Assembly (NCBI GenBank): GCA_026985705.1
Contig: JALSPY010000128.1
Span: 1-11,771, forward strand
Reading direction: 5' to 3'
Length of the DNA: 11,771 nucleotides
Source of the DNA: Hydrogenothermaceae bacterium
Lineage (GTDB): Bacteria > Aquificota > Aquificia > Aquificales > Hydrogenothermaceae
The notes beneath the pieces were generated by a model. The model worked only from the letters and a program-made list of their open reading frames with translations. It was not told the DNA's origin and ran no database searches. A program made the translations under genes and the position numbers. Below are positions 1-6,129 of this stretch, one piece after another; within the stretch, counting starts at the first letter, position 1, and the number at the start of each line of letters is the position of its first letter.

Positions 1-1
1 T

Positions 2-134
2 ATTTTAGCTTTACAGTTTAAAATTATCCTTAAGGTTTTAATTGAAAATTAGGGTATTTGAGGAAATAAAAAAATATTTGAAAAGTAAATTGATAGAGAA
101 GATTGAGAAATTAGAGGAAAGGATGATAAGTTAA
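2..134 (+). pseudogene. Possible 3' end of a gene, broken by a one-base frameshift
   Basis: From base 2 a frame is open from the window edge and encodes ILALQFKIILKVLIEN before a TAG at 50-52. The next frame then runs to TAA at 132-134 and encodes a Lys/Glu-rich helical tail (VFEEIKKYLKSKLIEKIEKL and more). Removing one T near base 50 would join the two into one plausible C-terminus. Alternatively, the second part is an independent 30-codon ORF starting at TTG 42, with AAGG at 32-35 as ribosome site. The amino-acid make-up looks coding, but the stretch is too short to name, and it could be chance in A/T-rich DNA. Confidence 0.25.
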
Positions 135-197
135 AAAATATATGTTTTCATCCTTATATAACTTTCATATTGGAGATAACAGGTAGAAAAATAAGCT

Positions 198-278
198 AGG
201 CATACTGTAAAATGGCAGTAGATTTTTTATAATCTTTTGATATTATTTTTATATCTATTGCCACTTATAAGTATGCCT
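198..278. repeat. Long imperfect inverted repeat (hairpin) just after the uspA stop
   Basis: AGGCATACT at 198-206 pairs perfectly with AGTATGCCT at 270-278. Further in, TGGCAGTAGAT at 213-223 pairs with ATCTATTGCCA at 253-263, with one G-U pair. The two stems are separated by a 6x6 internal loop and capped by an A/T-rich apex of about 29 bases. The outer arm abuts the uspA stop codon (278-280, minus strand). Beyond it the minus strand reads AGCTTATTTTTC, a T-rich tail, so the structure could end or stabilise uspA mRNA. Its size and terminal 9-bp arms would also fit a miniature inverted-repeat element. I saw no second copy in the window. Confidence 0.55.
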
Positions 279-712
279 CATTTAACTACTAAAACGGATT
301 GATTTGCATATTTAACTAAATTAGATGCTGTTGAGCCCAATATCATTCTTTTAAATCCACCAACCCCCCTATGTCCTACCACTATTAAATCACAGCCATT
401 GTTATCTGCATAGTCCATAAGCTCTTCTGCAGGTTCCCCCTCAAGAACTTTTGTATAAGCATTAAGCCCTTCACCTTTAGCAATATCTAAAGCCTCCCTT
501 AGATATTTCTCTTCTTTAGAAATCTCTTCCCTTTCGTACTCTTCAATCTCTTCAGGAAGAATAAAATCTACTGCGGCAAACTCAAAAGGTCTAACAACTC
601 CTACTATATGAAGCTCCCCTTCAGACAATTTCGCTAAGCTTATAGCCTTGTAAAGAGCCTTTTTACTTGCTTCTGAGCCATCATATCCAACCAAAATTTT
701 TTGGAAAGCCAT
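278..712 (-). CDS. Universal stress protein, UspA family (ATP-binding type)
   Basis: This is a 144-residue single-domain UspA protein, the usual family length. It opens with the beta-strand MAFQKILVGYDGSEAS, whose Asp11 is the conserved nucleotide-contact residue. It closes with the family motif G-2x-G-9x-G-S (Gly113, Gly116, Gly126, Ser127) followed by the last strand VLVVK. The motif places it in the ATP-binding branch rather than the non-binding UspA type. Residues 50-75 form a charged Glu/Lys helix insert. The ATG at 712 is preceded by a strong AAGGAGAAGG, so the start is firm. It is divergent from the DUF4911-like/argB pair and its stop touches the hairpin at 198-278. The role is a soluble cytoplasmic stress or energy-state protein; the exact trigger cannot be read from sequence. 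Confidence 0.93.
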   Translation of the reverse strand: MAFQKILVGYDGSEASKKALYKAISLAKLSEGELHIVGVVRPFEFAAVDFILPEEIEEYEREEISKEEKYLREALDIAKGEGLNAYTKVLEGEPAEELMDYADNNGCDLIVVGHRGVGGFKRMILGSTASNLVKYANQSVLVVK

Positions 713-860
713 TCTACCTTCTCCTTGAAGTTTATTCTTTACACTTTATTAATCTAACAAACTTTATATATAGGTTAAAGATTTATCTTTGTTTTAAGTA
801 TTTTTAAGTTAAATATTTATCATAAAATATTTATAAAAATATTAAGTCAGAAGGATTAGA
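713..860. promoter_or_regulatory. Divergent uspA / argB-operon intergenic region
   Basis: These 148 A/T-rich bases must hold promoters for both directions. A 14-base dyad, AAAGAT-TT-ATCTTT, lies at 777-790 near the middle. A near-direct repeat of AAATATTTAT occurs twice between about 812 and 836. I could not place -35/-10 boxes with confidence because the whole stretch resembles a -10 box. Confidence 0.3.
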
Positions 861-1157
861 ATGTTAGAGAAAAAATTATTAGAAAAACTGAGAGAAGAGT
901 ATCCAACTAAAAGTGTAAATCTTGTTGTCAAGGTTAATCCAAAATATTTAAACTTTGTTTATATGGTTGTAGATGGACATGGAAGAATAGGATTACCTAG
1001 GACTAGAAATGGAAAAGAGGGCATATTAGATATACTTGCTTCACCTGACTATATAGAGGAATTGTATAAAATCTTAGAAGATATAAAGAAAAATTATGAC
1101 CAAACTTTAGAGATAGTTGAAGAGCTTGGAGATAATTGGTTAATAGCAGTCGAATAA
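861..1157 (+). CDS. Small conserved protein resembling DUF4911
   Basis: A 98-residue soluble protein with no signal peptide or membrane segment. The core runs from VVKVNPKYLNFVYMVVDGHG through the IGLPRTRNGKEG turn to ILDILASPDYIEELYKILED. This fits the strand-helix-strand pattern I remember for DUF4911, a short domain of unknown function that binds nothing known; that assignment is from memory and only moderately sure. The C-terminus is acidic (QTLEIVEELGDNW). AGAAGGA six bases before ATG 861 fixes the start. The stop is 17 bases before the argB ATG on the same strand, so the two are very likely co-transcribed. A role in arginine metabolism is only guilt by association. Confidence 0.75.
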   Translation: MLEKKLLEKLREEYPTKSVNLVVKVNPKYLNFVYMVVDGHGRIGLPRTRNGKEGILDILASPDYIEELYKILEDIKKNYDQTLEIVEELGDNWLIAVE

Positions 1158-1174
1158 ATATTAGAGGTAAGAAA

Positions 1175-2074
1175 ATGGAAAGATTAGTAGAAAAAGCAGA
1201 AACACTACTTGAAGCTTTACCTTTTATTAGAAAGTTTAGAGGAAAAACCTTTGTTATAAAGTATGGCGGAAATGCAATGGCAAAAGCTGATTTAAAAACT
1301 GCCTTTGCTCAGGATATATTGCTTCTGAAATATATAGGAATAAATCCTGTTATAGTTCACGGTGGAGGTCCACAGATAGGGGAAGTTTTAAAAAGAATGG
1401 GATTAGAAAGTAAGTTTGTAGGTGGATTGAGAATAACAGATAAAGAAACTATGGATGTTGTAGAAATGGTTTTAGGAGGTTTAGTGAACAAAAATATTGT
1501 TATGAATATAAATAAGTATGCTTCAGAGGATATTAGAGCTGTTGGGCTAACAGGAAAAGATGGAAGTTTAATTAAAGCTAAAAAGTTAGATGCAGAGGAA
1601 TATTTCAAACAGATGGGAAATTTTAGACCTACAGAGCTTTTAGATTTAGGTCATGTTGGAGAGGTTGAAAATATTGATATAAGAATATTGAAACATTTTG
1701 AGGAGGATAACTACATTCCAGTTATAGCTCCAATAGGATTTGATGATAAAGGGAATGCATACAATATAAATGCTGATTTTGTAGCTTCTGCTATAGGGGG
1801 AGCTTTACGCTCTGAAAAAGTTATATTCTTAACGGATATAGAAGGTTTAAAAGACAAAGAGGGTAATGTTATATCCTCTATTACTGTAAATAAAATAAAA
1901 GAAATGATAGAAGATGGAACAATAACTGGTGGGATGATACCTAAAGTTAAAGCCTGCATAGATGCATTAGAAAAAGGTGTAAAGAAAACTCATATACTAG
2001 ATGGGCGAATTCCTCACTGTATTCTGTTAGAAATATTTACATCTGAGGGAGTTGGAACGGAGATAACTATCTAA
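1175..2074 (+). CDS. argB: Acetylglutamate kinase (N-acetyl-L-glutamate 5-phosphotransferase)
   Basis: This enzyme catalyses the second step of arginine synthesis, phosphorylating N-acetylglutamate with ATP in the cytoplasm. With the ATG at 1175 (AGAGG at 1163-1167, 7-base spacer) it has 299 residues, the normal length; a longer frame from TTG 1136 overlaps the upstream gene and lacks support. Amino-acid-kinase motifs are complete: KYGGNAM (Lys29), HGGGPQI (62-68), GGLRITD (83-89), NINADF (197-202), FLTDIEGL (218-225) and ITGGMIPK with Lys257. The extra N-terminal helix (residues 1-22) and the C-terminal LLEIFTSEGVGTEI are the marks of the hexameric, arginine-inhibited class. Feedback inhibition by arginine is therefore likely, as known for relatives such as the Thermotoga enzyme. 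The last 8 bases overlap the 3' end of the opposing gene. Confidence 0.97.
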   Translation: MERLVEKAETLLEALPFIRKFRGKTFVIKYGGNAMAKADLKTAFAQDILLLKYIGINPVIVHGGGPQIGEVLKRMGLESKFVGGLRITDKETMDVVEMVLGGLVNKNIVMNINKYASEDIRAVGLTGKDGSLIKAKKLDAEEYFKQMGNFRPTELLDLGHVGEVENIDIRILKHFEEDNYIPVIAPIGFDDKGNAYNINADFVASAIGGALRSEKVIFLTDIEGLKDKEGNVISSITVNKIKEMIEDGTITGGMIPKVKACIDALEKGVKKTHILDGRIPHCILLEIFTSEGVGTEITI

Positions 2075-2564
2075 ATAACAAATATAGATAAACTTTACCA
2101 CTCATAGTTGGTAAAACCACTTCTAAAGTTGGAGGTTCTACTTTTTCAATATACTCATTATCTTTTTTTATAATCTTTCTTACAGGTTTTGGGACAAAAT
2201 ATTTTATTTTTCCCTTTAGAGTTTTAAAAGCAATAACATTGCCATCATACCAGAAGTAATACTGAACCTTCTGATTAAATCTAAGGCTTCCCTTTTTCTT
2301 TTGAAAATCAAGCTCTAAAAAGTATATGTTAGGCTCTATCCTTTCTAAACAATAATTAATGAGCTTATATCTACCATCAGCAAAACCACCGATAGGATTA
2401 AATTCCGCATAAGTTTTGGATAAAACTAAAATTCTGTTATCTGAATAACTTTGCTCTATTTCCTCTCTAAAGTAATAATTTAAAATGTCTTTAATATCTC
2501 CACCAAAAGCTAGGGAGTAGGTTGAAATGAAAATCAATAAAGCTTTATTTAATTTTTTTACCAT
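2067..2564 (-). CDS. Secreted protein of unknown function (partner of the acidic protein gene)
   Basis: I do not recognise this 165-residue protein. Residues 1-20 form a signal peptide (two Lys, hydrophobic core LLIFISTYSLAF, likely cut near FG/GD), so it should act outside the cytoplasmic membrane. The mature part has alternating aromatic and charged strands (YFLELDF, VQYYFWYDGNVIAF, KIKYFVPKPV) and ends in a hydrophobic strand, KVYLYLLFR; it looks beta-rich. There is one Cys (72). The ATG lies inside the last codons of the upstream gene (20-base overlap), with only a weak GTGAG upstream, which suggests translational coupling. The downstream end overlaps argB by 8 bases, tail to tail. A pilus, envelope or chaperone role is possible but nothing shows it. 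Confidence 0.7.
   Translation of the reverse strand: MVKKLNKALLIFISTYSLAFGGDIKDILNYYFREEIEQSYSDNRILVLSKTYAEFNPIGGFADGRYKLINYCLERIEPNIYFLELDFQKKKGSLRFNQKVQYYFWYDGNVIAFKTLKGKIKYFVPKPVRKIIKKDNEYIEKVEPPTLEVVLPTMSGKVYLYLLFR
2094..2115. terminator. Possible hairpin at the argB / secreted-protein 3' ends
   Basis: TTTACCA (2094-2100) and TGGTAAA (2109-2115) form a 7-bp stem with an 8-base loop, 19 bases past the argB stop and inside the end of the opposing gene. The minus-strand side is followed by a T-rich stretch; the plus-strand side has no U-tract. It may slow polymerase in both directions, but it is A/T-rich and weak. Confidence 0.25.
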
Positions 2565-3033
2565 TTATGATTATCTCACTGTCTTTTATTACGCTTTCAT
2601 TTTTTATGACAGAATTTTTTATTTTAGCTCCACCTTCTATAGATATTCCTAAATTTACAGAGCTACCACCATTTTTAAAACAACTTTTATTAACTTTTTT
2701 ACCATTGATAATAACTTTATTTTCTATAACCGAGTTTTTAATATCTTTATCCTTTATATTTAAACCACAGCTATCTTCCTCAATAACTTTTTTCTTACTT
2801 CCTGCATAATGTTTATCTTCTTCCACCTTATCATCATCTTCCTCATCATCATCTTTGAAAAATTCTTTATCTTCAAAGAAATTTTCATCGTCATCATCAT
2901 CGTCTGAAACTTTTATTACACTATTACCTGACTTTATGAATACACTGTCCGCAAATACCGATGAGAATGGAATTAATAAGAATGCCATAACTATAAACAA
3001 TAAACTCAAGTAATACATATAGATAAACCTCAT
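2545..3033 (-). CDS. Secreted, strongly acidic repeat protein of unknown function
   Basis: An unrecognised protein of up to 162 residues. A signal peptide with a long hydrophobic core ends at SVFA/DS (residue 28/29). Then come a short strand, an acidic low-complexity tract (44-73, starting with six Asp and including the echo NFFEDKEFF), a Lys-rich linker, and a C-terminal part with a duplicated motif: IKNSVI...IINGKK at 98-113 and again at 138-160, the second stretched by seven residues. Cys89 and Cys118 could form a disulfide. The short I/V-x-N-x-V rhythm hints at a beta-helix-like fold (inference). The ATG at 3033 has no good ribosome site; Met6 (ATG at 3016-3018) follows GAGG by 9 bases and is an equally good start. 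It heads a two-gene unit with the secreted protein at 2067-2564. Confidence 0.7.
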   Translation of the reverse strand: MRFIYMYYLSLLFIVMAFLLIPFSSVFADSVFIKSGNSVIKVSDDDDDDENFFEDKEFFKDDDEEDDDKVEEDKHYAGSKKKVIEEDSCGLNIKDKDIKNSVIENKVIINGKKVNKSCFKNGGSSVNLGISIEGGAKIKNSVIKNESVIKDSEIIINGKKIK

Positions 3034-3095
3034 TGGATTAATTCTGCATTATTAAATTAAGATTAAGAAATGTAAATTTCAAATATCAGTTTAAA

Positions 3096-3169
3096 TGTGC
3101 CCGGCAGGACTTGAACCTGCGACCACCGACCCCGGAAATCGGTGCTCTATCCAGCTGAGCTACGGGCAC
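3096..3169 (-). tRNA. tRNA-Arg, anticodon CCG
   Basis: Read on the minus strand, the 74 bases fold into a full cloverleaf. Acceptor GTGCCCG pairs with CGGGCAC and the discriminator is A. The D arm is GCTC...GAGC. The anticodon stem CCGAT/GTCGG encloses the loop TTCCGGG, giving anticodon CCG at 34-36. The T arm is GCAGG-TTCAAGT-CCTGC. CCG reads the arginine codon CGG. CCA is not encoded (TTT follows), so it must be added by tRNA nucleotidyltransferase. It lies 25 bases after the YeiH-family stop in the same direction and may share that transcript or use its own promoter in the TAGACT/TATTAA-rich gap. Confidence 0.96.
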
Positions 3170-3194
3170 ATATATATTTAATAATTTTTTTAGT

Positions 3195-4220
3195 CTATCC
3201 TAATAACTCGTGAACTACTTTTACTACGAAAATACCACCGAAAAATAGGAATAGGAACATGATTAAAGCTACATAGATAGGTTTCATCCCTACACCTTTC
3301 ATTTTGTTAATATTTGTTTCAATTCCCATTGCTGCCATTGCAACAGTCATAAGGAATGTGTCTATAACATTTATACCATGTGTGATATTTTGAGGGATTA
3401 TTCCTATAGAGTTTACACCAACCATAGCGATAAATCCAAAAACAAAGTAAGGAATGGGTATATCCCTTAAAGAAACAGTAGCTCCGTGTAATGAGTGTTT
3501 TTTTGCTAAATATATACTTAATACTATTAATAGTGGTGCTAACATCATAACTCTGGTAAGTTTCGCTATTGTTGCTGTATTACCTGCAACTTCAGATATT
3601 GCAAATCCTGCAGCTACAACCTGAGCTACTTCGTGAACAGTAGCTCCAGTCCACAATCCATAAAGAAGGTCATTAAAATCTAATAATAAACCTGCTTTGT
3701 ATACAGCTGGATATAGAAACATTGATATTGTTCCAAATATGGTAACTGTAGCAACTGCCATAGCTGTGTGGTGCATTTCTGATTTAACAACTGCAGATGT
3801 TGCTAAAACTGCAGAAGCACCACATATAGAGCTACCGGATGCTAATAGATAACCCATTGAGCTATCTAATTTAAATATTTTTGTTGAAGCATAAACTCCT
3901 ATAAAGAATGTTCCCAACAACATAATTGTATCTATTATTAACCCTTCTAGTCCTACTTCCATAATATTTTGAAATGTTAGTCTAAATCCTAGAAAAACTA
4001 TAGCTACCCTTAAAACTTTTTTTAATGCAAATGTTATTCCCGGTTTAAAACTATCAGGAAATTTAATTATATTTCCTACAGCTACACCAATGAGAATAGC
4101 TAAAATAAGTGGTGAAAAGTTTACAGTTTTCTTTATAAAATCTGTTGATGCTAAAATTGTTGCTACTATAGCCACCAAAACTGCCACAGATAACCCCGGT
4201 AGTATTTTTCTCAAGTCCAA
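3195..4220 (-). CDS. YeiH/UPF0324-family membrane protein (putative sulfate exporter family)
   Basis: A 341-residue integral membrane protein with about ten hydrophobic helices, normal for the family. The diagnostic motifs are GSSICGASAV (129-138) and its partner TGATVHEVAQVVAAG (191-205), plus MAAMGIETN near residue 300. The two motif-bearing halves suggest the two-repeat transporter architecture. The family is called a putative sulfate exporter on limited evidence; the substrate here is not shown. In a sulfur-oxidising host, export of sulfate or another oxyanion would make sense, but that is inference. The start is TTG at 4220: GAGAGG at 4228-4233 sits 7 bases upstream, and no in-frame ATG lies before it. 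The gene precedes tRNA-Arg on the same strand and faces the long A/T-rich region. Confidence 0.9.
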   Translation of the reverse strand: MDLRKILPGLSVAVLVAIVATILASTDFIKKTVNFSPLILAILIGVAVGNIIKFPDSFKPGITFALKKVLRVAIVFLGFRLTFQNIMEVGLEGLIIDTIMLLGTFFIGVYASTKIFKLDSSMGYLLASGSSICGASAVLATSAVVKSEMHHTAMAVATVTIFGTISMFLYPAVYKAGLLLDFNDLLYGLWTGATVHEVAQVVAAGFAISEVAGNTATIAKLTRVMMLAPLLIVLSIYLAKKHSLHGATVSLRDIPIPYFVFGFIAMVGVNSIGIIPQNITHGINVIDTFLMTVAMAAMGIETNINKMKGVGMKPIYVALIMFLFLFFGGIFVVKVVHELLG

Positions 4221-4658
4221 TTTAAAACCTCTCTTAATTTAAATATATGAAAACTATCCTAAATATATTTTTATATTTTGTCTAATAGAAAATTTCTATA
4301 GATGTATAGATAAGATGATTATTAGATTAGTAGTAATAAAATTTTACCGTAAAATAAATAAATAGTATATTTCCTAATATTTGAAGCTAATAAATAATCA
4401 AAAGTAATATTAATACTAATAAAGAATAGAGATTTTATCTTCTTTAGAAGAAATTACTTTAAGAACTTTAAAATTATTAATAAGTAGTTTAAAAGTTTAA
4501 CTTAACTTTTTAAGTATCAATTCAATCAGTCTTAGTATAAATAAACTCTAAAGAGCTTTTAAAAATTAAATGCTAAGTAAATAGATATTTACTTTTTGTG
4601 TATAAAAATATATTTTATCTATATCTATAATTAAATAAGGAAATATTTGAGGAAATTA
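4221..4658. other. Long A/T-rich intergenic region between divergent genes
   Basis: About 440 bases, in places only about 15% G+C, with stops in every frame and no gene I can support. It holds small dyads: TAGAAA-A-TTTCTA near 4285, TCTTCT-TT-AGAAGA at 4438-4451, TTAAAAGTT (4489-4497) against AACTTTT (4504-4510), and the longer dyad at 4575-4594. It must carry the promoters for the YeiH-family gene and for the pilD-recG operon. Any further structure is hard to tell from base-composition bias by eye. Confidence 0.5.
4575..4616 (+). promoter_or_regulatory. Candidate operon promoter overlapped by a 20-base dyad
   Basis: AAGTAAATA-GA-TATTTACTT (4575-4594) has perfect 9-base arms. Its right arm contains TTTACT (4588-4593), which with a 17-base spacer to TATTTT (4611-4616) makes a weak sigma-70-like promoter (4/6 at each box) about 40 bases before the first gene of the operon. 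If real, the dyad is placed to act as an operator. A/T bias makes chance dyads common here. Confidence 0.3.
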
Positions 4659-4988
4659 ATGATTTTGAAATTTTTTGTTCTATATATACCTTTATTTTTT
4701 TTAGGTATAGTTATTTCATATTTATACTTCTCACATATGATAAGAAGTCTTCAGGTAGAAAATGTTTCAAAGGGGAAGGTAATAAAGAGCTTATTTTTTA
4801 GATTGCCAATACCAGTGATAGGTTTTTTAATAGCAGGTTTTTTAGGTAAAATCTGGGGAATTTTATCGTTATTTGCAGGTTTTACAGTTTATCAAGTTTA
4901 CTTTTTAATAAAGGTTGGTAAGAGATTAAAAGAAGAAGTTGAAAAAGAGGCAGAAAGTTTAGAAAATCTAGAGGGAAATAAGAATTAA
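4659..4988 (+). CDS. Small three-helix membrane protein, ATP-synthase subunit I-like
   Basis: A 109-residue protein with membrane helices at about 4-25, 50-66 and 67-86 and a charged, Glu-rich C-terminal helix (KRLKEEVEKEAESLENLE). Size, topology and the Arg-Leu-Pro entry into helix 2 followed by a Gly-rich hairpin recall AtpI/AtpR, the assembly subunits of F-type ATPases. The likeness is one of pattern only, and no other ATP-synthase gene is in view. ATG 4659 is chosen because GAGG (4649-4652) lies 6 bases upstream; a TTG at 4647 in the same frame overlaps that ribosome site. It is the first gene of the operon and stops 12 bases before pilD. Confidence 0.72.
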   Translation: MILKFFVLYIPLFFLGIVISYLYFSHMIRSLQVENVSKGKVIKSLFFRLPIPVIGFLIAGFLGKIWGILSLFAGFTVYQVYFLIKVGKRLKEEVEKEAESLENLEGNKN

Positions 4989-5000
4989 TTAAGGTTAACG

Positions 5001-5783
5001 ATGATTAACGAAAAGATAATTTTTTTAATAGGAGCTTTTGTTTTTGGAAGTATAATAGGTAGTTTTTTAAACGTTCTTATATATAGACTTCCTAGAGGAT
5101 TAACACCTTTTAAACCAACATTTTCATTTTGTCCTAATTGTAAAAAGAAAATTAAATTTTATGATAATATCCCAATAATTTCATATCTATTTTTAAAAGG
5201 GAGATGTAGAAACTGTAAATCTCCAATCTCATTAAGATACCCTATAGTTGAAGCCTTAACAGGTTTTGCCTCAGTTTTAGCTTACTTAAAAACAGGTTTA
5301 TCAATAGATTATGTATTTATATTTTCATTTCTAGCATTAATGATAACACTTTCCTTTATAGATTTTGATTTTAAAATCATCCCAGATGAGATAAATTTTC
5401 TTGGTTTTATTTTAGGTTTAATATATTCATTTTTTAGAGATGATTATTCATTGCTTGATGCAATTATAGGAGCAAGTGTTGGTGGAGGGTTCTTATTCAC
5501 AATTGCTTATTTCTACGAAAAATTTAAAGGAATTGAAGGGCTTGGAATGGGGGATGTTAAACTAATGATATTTATAGGAAGTTATGTAGGTTGGTTTGGA
5601 GCATTATTTACAATATTCTTAGGCTCAATCTTAGGAACGCTAATAGCATTAGCAGGTGCGTTAGCTTCAAATGTAGAAGATAAAGGAAAGTATGAAATAC
5701 CATTTGGTCCATATCTGGCAATAGCAGGAAGTATATATCTTCTAATAGGAGATAAAATAAGAGCTTTTTATTTTGGGGGGTAA
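5001..5783 (+). CDS. pilD: Type 4 prepilin leader peptidase / N-methyltransferase
   Basis: A bifunctional inner-membrane enzyme of 260 residues. It cuts the leader from type IV prepilins and pseudopilins and methylates the new N-terminus. The N-terminal GSFLNVLIYRLPRG (20-33) and the zinc-type pair CPNC (44-47) and CRNC (69-72) mark the methyltransferase domain. The A24 aspartyl peptidase follows, with catalytic Asp121 in IDFDFKIIPD and Asp185 in GLGMGD. About eight hydrophobic helices are visible. The ATG at 5001 follows AAGG, and the stop is 4 bases before the next start. All active-site residues are present, so it should be functional. No pilin or pilus motor gene is in the window, so its substrates must be encoded elsewhere. 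It could equally serve a type II secretion system. Confidence 0.96.
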   Translation: MINEKIIFLIGAFVFGSIIGSFLNVLIYRLPRGLTPFKPTFSFCPNCKKKIKFYDNIPIISYLFLKGRCRNCKSPISLRYPIVEALTGFASVLAYLKTGLSIDYVFIFSFLALMITLSFIDFDFKIIPDEINFLGFILGLIYSFFRDDYSLLDAIIGASVGGGFLFTIAYFYEKFKGIEGLGMGDVKLMIFIGSYVGWFGALFTIFLGSILGTLIALAGALASNVEDKGKYEIPFGPYLAIAGSIYLLIGDKIRAFYFGG

Positions 5784-5787
5784 AAGT

Positions 5788-6129
5788 ATGGAGTTTGAAA
5801 TTAAATTTAAGGTATGGATTGAAAGAGATGGGGAGGTAGTTTTTAGTTCAGCTAGAGAACAACTTTTGAGGGAAATTGACAAGGAAGGCTCTATAAACAA
5901 AGCAGCCAAGAAACTAGGTATTTCCTATAAGAAAGCTTGGCTACTAATCAAACATATGGAAGAAAGGCTTGGTTATCCAATTCTAGAGAAGAAACGGGGA
6001 GGATTTCGTGGAGGAGGTTCTAAACTTACAGAAGCAGGAAAAGAACTATTAAAAAGTTATGAGAAAGTAATAAATGAATGTGCTAAAATTCGGGAATTCA
6101 ATAAATTATTTGTAGGAAAGGCAAGATGA
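5788..6129 (+). CDS. ModE-type N-terminal winged-helix DNA-binding protein, stand-alone
   Basis: A 113-residue protein equal to the DNA-binding half of ModE. The wing-helix core is EQLLREIDKEGSINKAAKKL with ISYKKAWLLI, then the LGYPILEKKRGGFRGGGSKLTEAGKELL segment with the Gly-rich wing typical of ModE. The molybdate-binding Mop/TOBE domains of full ModE are absent, so it cannot sense molybdate by itself in the known way. Such short forms occur as separate regulators (family knowledge). ATG 5788 is preceded by GGGGGG at the very end of pilD, leaving a 4-base gap. Three of its eight arginines use CGN (two CGG, one CGT), unlike its neighbours, a possible sign of different origin. Its target genes are unknown. 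Confidence 0.85.
   Translation: MEFEIKFKVWIERDGEVVFSSAREQLLREIDKEGSINKAAKKLGISYKKAWLLIKHMEERLGYPILEKKRGGFRGGGSKLTEAGKELLKSYEKVINECAKIREFNKLFVGKAR

Noticed and set aside
1136..1174. Longer argB starting at TTG 1136
   Set aside because: It overlaps the upstream gene, adds residues not typical of ArgB, and lacks the AGAGG spacing seen for ATG 1175.
1357..1959. Two antisense reading frames of about 80 codons within argB
   Set aside because: They are mirror frames of a strongly conserved gene, with no ribosome site and no protein-like features.
1175..2074. Functional link of ArgB with the PII protein encoded in the same window
   Set aside because: PII control of acetylglutamate kinase is established for cyanobacteria and plants; nothing in this sequence shows it here and the genes are 8 kb apart.
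2567..2809. 80-codon plus-strand frame rich in Leu/Phe/Ile
   Set aside because: It is the antisense of the repeat part of the acidic protein; its hydrophobic look comes from reverse-reading Lys/Asn/Glu codons.
2815..2904. Repeated ATC/TCA units resembling a short tandem or CRISPR-like array
   Set aside because: The unit is a codon-length repeat inside a gene; there are no spacers.
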